A stretch of DNA of 64,000 nucleotides. Source: Piliocolobus tephrosceles. Its lineage: Eukaryota > Chordata > Mammalia > Primates > Cercopithecidae. Where the stretch lies: positions 143,942,095 through 144,006,094 of the forward strand of contig NC_045438.1 of NCBI RefSeq assembly GCF_002776525.5, read 5' to 3'. The position numbers and the translations under genes are program-made. Positions 12,005-23,300 of this stretch are shown in pieces. Every line of letters starts with the position of its first letter. Positions within the stretch are counted from its first letter, which is position 1. The notes beneath the pieces were generated by a model. That model saw only the letters and a program-made list of their open reading frames with translations. It made no database searches and was not told the origin of the DNA.

Positions 12005-12166
12005 TCTAACAGTCCTTTTCTAGTCCATGTTGTAAAATGTATGTATTTTTAAAATCCCATTACATATGGCTACTTTATTTTAAAAAAACACAAAAATGTT
12101 CAGTTAAAAACCCTTCTCTTTCTTCCCACAACCAAGGACAATTTTACTAAACAATTAGCTATTTTC

Positions 12167-12222
12167 TTTAAATTAGAAAATCGATCAAGGATATACAATG
12201 AGTCTCTGGCCTCAATTTATGA
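12167..12222 (+). repeat. 56-bp perfect direct repeat, copy 1
   Basis: Begins 'tttaaattagaaaatcg' and ends 'ctcaatttatga'. Identical over 56 bp to 14691-14746; flanks differ on both sides. Not a repeat family I know. Confidence 0.95.
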
Positions 12223-12834
12223 ACCCATGAGCCAAATATGCAAGAAGACTGAAAACGTGCCACCCAGCCAAAGAATCTACTGGCTTACAATGTGAAAAAT
12301 TTATTTGGAAGTATTCCTACACACTTCTCAGCATTGGTAATCCAGAGTTATAAAAAATAATGTTGGAGCATTTGTATTCTTAATAGAAAAAGATGGATAT
12401 ATCTAAATCATAAGTAATTAAAATGTTATATAAAACCACCTAAAAACTATACAAATAAAGAGCAGACATTAACTGTCAAAATGCTGAGTATGTGATTCCT
12501 GACAGGGCCACGGCAGTGTCACTAGGAAGAATTTCAGCTCTTCTTTCTCCTTGAGACCTTGGGGATGTGGCTAGTAAACCCCAGGCCAGATGCTAGGCAG
12601 TTTCCTGTGTGCACAGGGACTTGCCAGACCTTTAGTTACTCAACCATAGCTTCCCAGTGGCTCAATGAGGGATGTTAAATCCTAGGTGGGGTTCAGGAGT
12701 AATTGAATCTAGCATGACTTTCATTCACATTTTCCTTCCACAACCCAGAATAACCACAAGATGTAAGTGGAATCTACAGAGAGAGAGATGGGGAAAGGAA
12801 GGCGCTTCATCTCCACCTACTTGGTCGCCTAATT

Positions 12835-12858
12835 GGATTTGCATCTGTTTAAGATTAC
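12835..12858 (+). repeat. 24-bp perfect direct repeat, copy 1
   Basis: Starts 'ggatttgcatctgttt' and ends 'aagattac'. Identical to 14037-14060. Confidence 0.9.
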
Positions 12859-14036
12859 AGAGTCTTTCTTTCAAAGTGAGAGGCAACGCAGGTCATAGGG
12901 GCTTTGTGTGTGTGTGTGTTATTTGAATGATGAACTATAAAAACTCTTATTAGATAAAAGGTGCCTGAAATTCAAGGGCTCATGTCTTTTCTACAAAGTG
13001 GATTGGCAATTACAGAAATTCTTTCCCTTTTGGGCTGACTGTGGTGAAAGTGCTTTTGCTCTTTTGGAGGTAAGGAAGCAGCACCACACCAGGACAGAAA
13101 GAACAGGCTGCAGGTGACAGCCACTTACTCAGGCTCAGGTGGGTGGGCAAGTTGCATTGGCCTCCTCCCATCTTGGCAAAGCTACTGACAGTAGGCAAGG
13201 AAGGGCTAAGTGGTGCTGCTCATAACAATGGCTCTTGTATGGCCTTAGAATTTTCATTTTCTTGTGAAGTGCTTTTACTTTCTCTCTGGCTCACAATATC
13301 GCAGGGAGCTAAGTGAGGCCTGTATGGAATCTCCACTGTATGCATGGGATGGGAGGTGCTCAGCACACACCCAGGGCAACAAGGCAACAAGGCCACTTGG
13401 GGAAGGAGCCAGGCCACGCCACTGCGTGCCTTCCATCCTACCAAGCTCCTTCTGCTATTCTTTGCTTTACACTTCAGCTCATTTCCTCAAGGAAACGAAA
13501 TGAAGTGGTGAACAGGACAGAAATGAAAATAGAATTCTTTAAGCGGTAAATTTAGGACAATACAGATGTTAATTAAAAAATGGTTCCGGAATAGGGAGAG
13601 GTGCTTCTTCATCCTCACAGAAGCACGGACAATTCTGTGCTATTTATTGTCTTTGAAAGAGGGTTCACTCAAACCTCTGCCTTAACATCTCTAGATGCAC
13701 ATTCGGTGCCTTCAGTGCTGAGCTGGCAGATGCCGGGGAGGGGTGCTGTGCCCCTCACCTGCCTGCCAGTCACAGTCAAGGGTCTCCTTCAAGGTGCTCT
13801 GGGCCCATGTTCTGTAGTGACGTTGGGGATGGTTGTGTCACTGCCCAGGCAGTGATCAAGCCTTTGTGACAGCCCAAGGGGCTGGGCCTGCCTCGTGCTG
13901 TGCCTGTTCTGAGGCAGTCGGGGCTGTGGTGGGGAGCCAGGGCCTCATTCTGTAAACCCAGTGCTGATTCTCTGGGAGTCTGCAGTCACAGGCACGTGGC
14001 ATATATTGGTCCCTAGTTAGGTTAAGGGCAGGGGTA

Positions 14037-14060
14037 GGATTTGCATCTGTTTAAGATTAC
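14037..14060 (+). repeat. 24-bp perfect direct repeat, copy 2
   Basis: Exact copy of 12835-12858, within the ALDH5A1 3' UTR 130 bp from the stop codon. Confidence 0.9.
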
Positions 14061-14188
14061 CAGGACTGGATGAGTTTTGAAAAATTCACAATTCTGAAAA
14101 CCTATTAGTTCATTTAAAATAATGGATGGCATGTACCTATATATGTAGGAAAGTCTCCTTTTAACTTTTTTTAAAGAACCAAAGAATT

Positions 14189-14394
14189 CTACAAGCCCCC
14201 ATAACACACATACTTGAGTTCCAGATACTCATCAATGCCATACTTGGACCCCTCTCGCCCAAGGCCAGACTGCTTCACTCCACCAAAAGGGCATTCCACG
14301 GAGGAAATCAATCCTTCATTGATGCCAACCATGCCCACTTCCAGCTGCTCTGCCACTCTCCAGATCTGGGCTGGGTCTTGAGAGTAAAAATATC
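14189..14394 (-). CDS. ALDH5A1: ALDH5A1 coding exon 10 and stop
   Basis: Completes the split Gly, then YFYSQDPAQIWRVAEQLEVG to DEYLELKYVCYGGL and a TAG stop (14191-14189). Acceptor 'tatgacag'. Contains the conserved PFGGVKQSGLGREGS turn of ALDHs, at the dimer interface and substrate channel. Confidence 0.97.
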
Positions 14395-17300
14395 CTGTCA
14401 TAGGGATAAAAGGCATTTAGAAAAGTCATTAAAGACGTCATGTCTAAAGATGAGGGCACCACTGATGACTTTTTGTCCAGTCACTTGGGCCTGGAGTCTT
14501 CCCTGCTCCCAAATAAAGTCCCAGGTTGGTCTTGTCCACTTTTGCATCTCAAAACCTTTGAAAGTCACCTCTTGCTTCAAGTCTACTCTCACTATCTCCT
14601 ATTGAGACCCTCTTCCTGTTTTCTACTATTCAACCCACCCTGCATACCTGTTAGATTTCCACATGACACTTTTGCCCAAGCTTTCGATTTTTTAAATTAG
14701 AAAATCGATCAAGGATATACAATGAGTCTCTGGCCTCAATTTATGATTATAAATAAGGTTAAATTCCTTAGTGGGTATCAACATCCTCTTCCCCCCAAGT
14801 AGTTTCAATCAACATTTCTGGCTTCACCTTCCATTACTCCAATCACCAACCATCCTCTCCAAACCTGTCAGTAAAATTCTCCTCACCCTTTCTTACTTTG
14901 TTTCTGAACTCCCTTGGTACCCTCTGCCCAGCATCTCTCTCCTCCAATTTCTGCACAACCAGAATTCTGTCCATCATTTATGACCTAGTTCAGGGTACGT
15001 CTTCCTCCACCATCACCCCATCGAGAAGGAAGAGACAAATGGTGAACTCAGTGTTATAAAAGTCCTCATGCACACATCTTACTCCAGCTTTATGATAACT
15101 CTAAGGGACCCCATAGCATGCTTATCATTCCTCTTCATATAAACAGTTCTCTTACAGCTAGAGGGGAAGCTTCTATACAGTTATAGTGGTATCTTATATG
15201 TCTTTGTATCTTCTGCAGTACTTCATTTGCTGTGGATGCTATTACGTAATTTTCTCAGGGTTATAGAGTATATACGGTGGTCACCTGGACCATCTCCAAA
15301 CTAAAGGAATGGTAGCCATCAGTGAGGCACCTCTGCACACACCATCTTCACTCTTTTCATTGTCCCTGACGCTCCTTGCTGATGCCCTTCCTCTTCTGTT
15401 CAGGTTTACAGGAGCCAGGCAAAAGGGAAGAAAAAAATCACTTGGAATTTCTGGGGATTAAGCCTCTGAGAACGTGGGACTTTGAGATGCGTGCAGTTCT
15501 GCACCTAGAAAAAGCAGAATAATGTGCACCTTCTCTTCTGCCTGCAGCTCTCCCTGCCCCACAGCTGTAATTAGAGAGCTCCCAAATGTGTATCATGGGG
15601 ACAAGGTGAAAGAACACGTCCTTGCACAAATCCAAATCCATTCCGCCACTTGGAAAGAAACAAAACACATACCTCATTGAAGTTTCTGTCTCATAACCCA
15701 GGGTGATGTTTAAAAGGTAAATCTGGCATGAGCTGGAGAAAAATGATTATGACTGGTATTGAACAAGGAGAAACACCTACCTGCTAACCCAACGTCAGTG
15801 GCATTAGCGATTGCTATAGCCTCCTCCTCTGTATCGAACCTGCCAAAGGTAAGATAGGTCGTAAAATATGTAAGGGGGAGAGGAAAGGAAACCAGTTTTC
15901 TTTTCTTCTGATTTGTTTCCCAAATAATCATGAGGAGTAAATCAGAGTTTTGCAAAGTGATCCAAGAACAGATTGCAGAAGAAAGCAGCACCATTCCCCG
16001 AGATAACTCAGCGATCAAGGCTAGCATGTTCAAATCAATACTGGCTTCATCTTTCCTAAGAGAACACGGAAAAAGCAGACCAACATGTAGGGAACTGTGG
16101 CATATCCAGAACATCAAACAAAATCCCTTAAAAAAAAGGACTACTGTTCTTGGTACCCACTGAGAATATATAACTATAATAACAACTACTTTAGAAGCCA
16201 GCCGATGTAGCAGAAAGAAACGTTCAGAAGGGGTTGGGGCCAGGTTCTAATGTATTCTCCACCACTGCTTAACAATGGCATGATGCTTGGAGTCTCCTCC
16301 TCTCTGAAATGAAGGAATGCACCAAAGCCCAGGCCATCTCTTTAAAATTTTATTTCAGGAATAAGATGTCAGTGGTATTTTTCTGTTGTTCCAGAATTTT
16401 AACTGGGGCAAAAAGTTCTAAGCACCCCAATTTCTAAATTCAGAGATCCACCAGCGGTTGGAACCAGCTGTCTTTCTGCAGGGCTTGTAAAGGGGGACTG
16501 GGCAGAGCCAGCTCAGAAAAGTCAACTTGTTCAAGGGTACACAGGTATGAAGTAGCAAAGTCTAGAGCTACACCATAGTCAACTCCAAAGCTGCATTCCC
16601 AACCAGTGCCTCCCTTTGATTTCCTGTGAAAATGTCCAGTTCACATTTCATGTAAAAGGCTTTTATTAAAACAAAGAAGATGAATGTTCTTCAAGTGGTC
16701 CATTTCCCCAACAGTGGAATAAAAATAAACTTCATAAGCAAGATGTAACAAGGCCAGTGAAGTACATAATAAGAAAGATTTCTGGTCCTGGATAAGATGG
16801 TACAGACAGCACCAGCTGCCAGCTATTTCTGTGAACCCGATGCTGGACATACCAGAGGAGAGAGAAAGTGAATCATAGTCAAAACCAACAACAATAACAA
16901 CAAAATCTCAATCGGCAACTAGCACCAAAAAATGCAAGACATTTCTGGAGACCAATAAATTGGTTGGATCCTGGGGGAGAATGATGGCCTCAAGTGAGAG
17001 TGAGCTCGAGACCGCCCATGCAGGGGTGGGCAGGGCAAGGGTAGGGCTGTGCATCTCCCCCTACGCCTGTGAGTTCCAGGTGATCTGCCTACAAACCTGG
17101 GTCCCTGGATCAATGGGACATTGCTACAGGTAGAAAAGCAGCAGGGCTGGCTTGGGGCAATGAGCCAGTGCTCGTGCCCAGCAGGTACACCAGCCGTGGG
17201 AAACAAGTGTAGGCAGCGGCAACACCAGCAGCCTCTTCTCCCCAACCTATTCCAACAGAGGGAACTGCAAAATACCCCAGGGGAAAGGATCCTTGGGGTG

Positions 17301-20300
17301 GGGAAGTGGCACCGAGACTGGATTTCAACACTAGAGGTGCCCTCCGCTAGGCTCAACCCTTTGCCCTCCAAATGTATGAGAAGGGAGCACAAACCTAAGC
17401 TTTTTACCACAACCCACGGGAGATATTATAAGCCAATGCTGCCAACGGTGCAAGGAGTTAAAGATCACAGGGAAAATTATAAGACATCTGAGGAGCTCCA
17501 AGACTAAGAAAATAAAACAGCACAACCTATGGTGAAAGAGAATAAAAAAAATTTTTTAAAAAGGATAAATAGCCACGGCAAAGTAGGGGAGATTAATGAA
17601 GCAGGAAGAATCAGTTATGGGGAGGAACCCACTGGAGATATCAAGGATGGAAAAAACAATTGTTGAGATAAAGATCTTGGTGGGTGGGGTGGAAGCCAGA
17701 ATGAGTATATCTGAAGAATGCATTAATATGCTGGCAGATGAGGGGAGGGACTGGCAGAAGGCACTAGGAATGAAGAGATGGAATGAACAGATAAGATAAA
17801 TAGGGCACAGAAGTAGAAGTATCACAGTAATAGACTTCACATGAAAGGGAGAATATCTGGAGAAATAATGATCAAAAATTTCCCAGGACTAAACAAACCT
17901 GTTAGATATTAATGCACCAGGCACGGTGGTTCACACCTGTAATCCCAGCCCTTCGGGATGCTGAGGCGGGTGGATCACCTGAGGTCAGGAGTTTGAGACC
18001 ATCCTGGCCAACATGGCGAAACCCCGTCTCTACTAAAAACATGAAAATTAGCAGGGCCTGGTGGTGGGCACCCGTAATCCCAGCTACTCAGGAGGCTGAG
18101 GCAGGAGAATCGCTTGAACCCAGGAAGCAGAGGTTACACTGAGCTGGGATTGCACCACTGCACTCCAGCTTGGGTGAGAGAGCGAGACTCCATCTAAAAA
18201 CAAACGAACAAACAAAACAAACAAAAAAACCAAACCAAAACAAAAAAACCATAGTAAAGATATTAGGACCTCAACTGAAAAACCTCACTGTGTGCCATAC
18301 CAGATAGTAAAATTTAAGAACATCAAAGATCAAGAGAAATTCTAAACATTTCTAAAGAGAAAAAATAGATCCCTTTCAAAGAAGCAAGAATCAGATTTCT
18401 TGGCAACAACCTTGGATAAAAGTAGATAGAGGCCAGGCATGGTGACTCACACCTGTAATCCCAGCACTTTGGGAGGCTGGGGCAGTTGGATCATTTGAGG
18501 CCAGGAGTTCGAGGCCAGCCTGGCCAACATGGTGAAACCCTTTCTCTACTAAAAATACAAAAATTAGCCGGGTGTGGTGTCACATGCCTGTAGTCCCAGC
18601 TACTCAGGAGGCTGAGGCAAGAGAATTGTTTGAACCCAGGAGGTGGAGGTTGCAGTGAGCCAAGATTGTGCCACTGCACTCCAGCCTAGATGACAGAGTT
18701 AGACTCCAGCTCAAAAAAAAAAAAAAAAGAAAAAGAAAAACTAAGTAGATAAAAGGATTAATATCTCCGAAGGGTTGAACCTAGAATTTTATCCAGGTAA
18801 ATGATTATCTACTTGTGAATGGGAGATAAAAGACCATGAAAGGGCACAGAAAGTTCATTTCCTATGGACGCCAATAAAAGAATCCTTTGAGGTATAATAT
18901 ATTAAGAAGAAAAATGAGTTCAGGTCTGGGCACAGTGGTTCATGCCTGTAATCCCGCACTTTCAGAGGCCGAGGTGGGTGGATCATTTGAGGTCAGGATT
19001 CAAGACCAGCCTGGCCAACATGGTGAAACGCTATCTCCACTACATTACAAAAAATTAGCCAGGCCTGGTGGTGTGTGCCTGGAGTCCCAGCTATTTGGGA
19101 GGCTGAAGCATGAGAATCGCTGAGATCATGCCACTGCACTCCAGCCTGGGTGACAGAGCAAGACTCCGTCTCAAAAGAAAAAAGAAGAAGAAAAATGAGT
19201 TCAGCAGAAAGAAAAAGAAAATTAAAGAATTTGAGGCCAGGTGCAGTGGCTCATGCCTGTAATCCCAGCACTTTGGGAGGCAGAGGTAGGAGGATTACCT
19301 GAGGTCGGGATTTTCGAGACCAGCCTAGCCAACATGGTGAAATCCCGTCTCTACTAAAAATACAAAAAATTAGCCTGGTATGGTGGTGGGTGCCTATAGT
19401 CCTAGCTACTCTAGAAGCTGAGGCAGGAGAATTGCTTGAACCAAGGAAGCAGAGGTTGCAGTGAGCCAAGATCACACCATTGCACTGCAGCCTGGGCAAC
19501 AGAGCGAAACTCCATCTCAAAAAAAAAAAAAAAAGAGAATTTAATAAATTTTATGGTCCAAATAAGTTATGAGGTTTTTAAAAACCCATAAATTGCACTC
19601 TGCTCTTCAATGGACTCAATACAACTGTCTGCCTCCTGGCCAGCCCTCAAAGCAGCCCAGGAATCTCTTTCAGGGTTTCCCATTCTCTTCTATTCTTCCT
19701 CCCATCTCCCCGCTGGCTGGAGAACCTTACTTGATAACTGGTGCCAGAGGACCAAAAGTCTCTTCATGAGTGCACAGCATGTCCTGGGTGACATTGCTCA
19801 GCAGGGTGGGCTCAAAGAAATTTTTTCCAAGATGGTGTCGTTTTCCTCCTGTCACAATGGTGGCACCTTTAGAAACAGCATCATTCACATGTTTCTCCAC
19901 CTGCGTGATGAGGAAGAAAAAAAGCTTTCTACATGATACAATCTTTTAGAATGTTTAAACTGCAGAAAACTATAACTACTTCTATCTTTTTTCTTTTTTA
20001 AAAATGTAGGTTAACAAAACATGCTGGTTTCCTTTTGTTGAAGGAACCACATTTGCACAGATTCAGAAGCAAGAGTGCCACCTTCATCTTTGCTCTTTGA
20101 TACCTTCTAGCTGTTTGATCTTCCTATTTGTTGAATTGCCTAATACATATTCACTTCTTTCTAGGCCTGTGGCTCAGCTGTTTGCTGGCATTTGCTTTCA
20201 TTGCGTTCTGTGGTTATTTCCAGCTTCTTGGATCCCATGTTGTCCTCTTTCCTGAACTGAGTTTTTGTTGCTTTCTGATATACACATTCTCCTCAAGTAG

Positions 20301-20327
20301 TTATTTACTTACTTACTTATTTATTTA

Positions 20328-20365
<38 letters not shown>

Positions 20366-23300
20366 GAGATGGAGTCTCACTCTGTTACCCAGGCTGGAGT
20401 GCAGTGGCGTGATCTCAGCTCACTGCAACCTCCGCCTCCCAGGTTCAAGCGATTCTCCTGCCTCAGCCTCCCGAGTAGCTAGGATTATAGGCACCTGCCA
20501 CCGCAGATAAATTAGGGAACTGGAAGGAAACTTTTGCCCAGCTAATTTTTGTATTTTTAGAAGAGACAGGGTTTCACCATCTTGGCCAGGCTGGTCTCAA
20601 ACTCCTGACTTCATGATCCACCCACCTTGGCCTCCGAAAGTGCTGGGATTACAGGAGTGAGCCACCAGGCTTGGCCAAGTAGTTATTTTACAACAGATGC
20701 CCTGGATGTAGTCTAGTTTCTGAATTTTCATACACCACGTTTCTGGTGTTTTGTACTCCACCTGATTGATAATTTACTTGAGTACAGAATTCTGATACAA
20801 AATAACTTTCCTTCAGAACTTTGAGTGAACTTCTCCACTTCTAGTGTTGTTGAGGAAGTTTGAGCCAAAAATGGTTTTCACCCTTTTTCCTCTTGATAGC
20901 TTTTTCCTCTCTGAAATCTCCTAGGATTTTCTATGCTCTGATATTCCAAAATTTTAGCCATATATATATGTATTTTTCATTCATCCTACTTGGTAATTTT
21001 ATTTAAGTGAAATCTTTCAATCTGCAGAATAATTATTTTCCCCTAACTCTGAGAAGTTTCCATCGATTATTTACTTGGTAATGTCACTTCCTCCAACTTC
21101 CCAATTATTTCATTCTAGAACTCCTACTACTGGACAGGTAGGAGTTCAGATTAGTTCTGATTTTTTTTTTTTTTTTTTTTTTTTTGGCATTTCTATTATA
21201 TTTTTTGCCTCTCTATTGTTTGCTTTAAACTCCATAAGATATCCTAAATTTTATCGTCTACCTTCAGCTTCTGAAGCTTGTGACAGTCATGTATCTAATT
21301 TCCACAGACTCTTGTTTTCATTGCTTCATTTCCTAGAACATATTTCTTATTAGCAGTTTACAGATGCACTATCTTCTCAAAACTCTTGCAGGACACTATG
21401 AGATCCTTAGAAAATTTCCTTCTAGTTCCCTAATTTATCTGCTGCCTTCAGGGACTGTTCTGTTTGTTTTTCCTGACCTTTCCTCTTATGTGCTGATGGT
21501 TTCCCCATCATGATCCTTGGTTGTTCATCTTTCTGAATGAAGGACTGAGTTGTCGAAACTAACCTGGTCGGCTCCTTCTCAGCTCCAGCAGTGTGTTTGG
21601 GGGACACACACACACAAGGACTGGGTTGATCAATTTGGGGATATGTGTCACGAGTGGTGTTTGCTGTTTTAAGCTTGGGTTTATTCTAACATGCAGGCTT
21701 CACATAAGGGCAGCTCCCTTCCCCAAAAGGCAAAGTCGGGAGACCCCTACCCTGATGTACCTAGCCTCGTTCTTGAAGCTGTAGTCCACCTAGAAACCCA
21801 CTATATTTCTTCAGAAAAACTGTCCTGCCCAGAACAAATGCCTCTGCTGTCTTGTGTCTTGGTGGTGGTCGTGGTGGGGAGGGATGGTGGGAATGACCCA
21901 GAAAATTGTGCAAAAGTAGAATCAACCAGCTTCATCTCCTCCCCTCTTCCTATTCCTACTTTCTATAGCCACCAATTCTAGAAAGGCTCTGTCGTTTAAA
22001 ATGGCACCAATTTCCTCTGCAGGGTTCCCCTGGGTAGATCCATCTATTATGACTTCTGTTAACATAATCCCTTTTGAGTTTCAGAAGTTCATTACAATCT
22101 TTGGTTCGCTGGCTTTGTTTTCCCTTCGATTTTTCACCTGAATTTTCTGTTTTGCTTTTGTTTCTGAGACAGTCTCGCTTTGTTGCTCAGGCTGAGGTGC
22201 ACTGGCACGATCTCAGCTCACTGTAACATCCACCTCCTGGGTTCAAGAGATTCTCTTGCCTCAGCCTCCTGAGTAGCTGGGACGACAGGTGCTTGCCACC
22301 ATGCCTGGCCAATTTTTTTTTGTGGAGATGGTCAGGCTGGTCTCGAACTCCTGACCTCAAGTGACCCACCACCTCAGCTTCCCAAATGCTGGGATTATAG
22401 GCGTGAGCCACCACACCTGGCCCTCAGCTGAATTTTCTATAGCATTTAAGGAAGGTAAACATAGGTGTGAATGCATTCTGTCTTCGAAAATCCATGCCCC
22501 CGCTGCAATGCTCTCGTAGTGCATCGCCTGCAACTAATCCCCATTGGCTAGGATGACTTACTGTCTATGGATTTTATATTTTAAAAATAATTCTACTTAA
22601 CAGGGGTCTACCCCCTCGATTCCAAATATAATCTGCTCTGCCCTTTTCTTGTCATATTAATGTGAGGTGCAGCGTTTTTTTCCTGGAACCCACTCTATGA
22701 CAGTATGTACACTGCAGCCAACACTGAATTGTTTTTAAACAAGGTGGTTTCCACCAAATTTCTCTCCAGTAAAAAAGAAATTTTGGGGTTTGTTTGTTTG
22801 AAGTCCTGGCATACAGCACCATCTGGAGGACAATGTGTGTCTTCCCTTTGGGGAAAAAATCTCTAAGACAGAGTGGTTTCCCAACCTGGCTGCAAACTAG
22901 CATCATCCTGGGGCACTTAGAAAATGCCAATGTCTAGGCCTACTACACATAAATTAACACTCAGTCTTCTTGGATGGGCCCCAGGCAACTGTAGTTGATA
23001 AAGGCACGGGGTGAGTTCAGGACCACCACTCTAGGACTTGAACCACAACTGGCCTAGACCCAAACTGCCTTCACTTGACAAGTGAATACCCCTGGTTTGT
23101 CCCCAAGGTCCAAAGTCACCTCTAAAATGCAGGTGGTTCCAATGTAAATTTTAATGTATTTTCTTTATCTAGAGTAATCCCAAGACAGTAACTAGAAATT
23201 TATCAGAGCTTTGTCAAACCTCAATGCTTCCCTGGGTTTCCCAAGGCAATGGAGGTGGGTTCAGCTGAGTTAACTGCCCACGGGGTGGGGGCAGCCATGG

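Larger units (their letters stand above)
10980..14188 (-). other. ALDH5A1: ALDH5A1 3' UTR (distal end inferred)
   Basis: Sequence downstream of the ALDH5A1 stop on the - strand. It lacks Alu and L1, contains one hAT element, and its length fits the long 3' UTR I remember for the human mRNA (about 3.4 kb). Possible - strand AATAAA hexamers (TTTATT on +) occur near 11335, 12071, 12299 and 13643; I cannot tell which is used. The distal limit is a guess. Confidence 0.5.
17530..18885 (+). mobile_element. Diverged L1M/HAL1-like LINE fragment, +, split by Alus
   Basis: A-rich + strand sequence whose pieces 'atttcccaggactaaac', 'gaacatcaaagatcaagaga' and 'cctagaattttatccagg' match old L1 ORF1-region sequence. 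No open frame survives. Interrupted at 17916 and 18431. Confidence 0.55.
15840..19730 (-). other. ALDH5A1: ALDH5A1 intron 8
   Basis: 3.9 kb. The stretch 15840-17530 shows no repeat I recognise; the rest is a diverged L1-like element broken by several Alus. Confidence 0.8.

Noticed and set aside
14022..14207. Short open frame downstream of the ALDH5A1 stop
   Set aside because: It lies in the 3' UTR, in a different frame, with no similarity that I can see.
20128..20367. Hydrophobic Tyr-Leu-Leu-Thr repeat open frame as a small membrane protein
   Set aside because: It is a translated (TTAC)n Alu tail.
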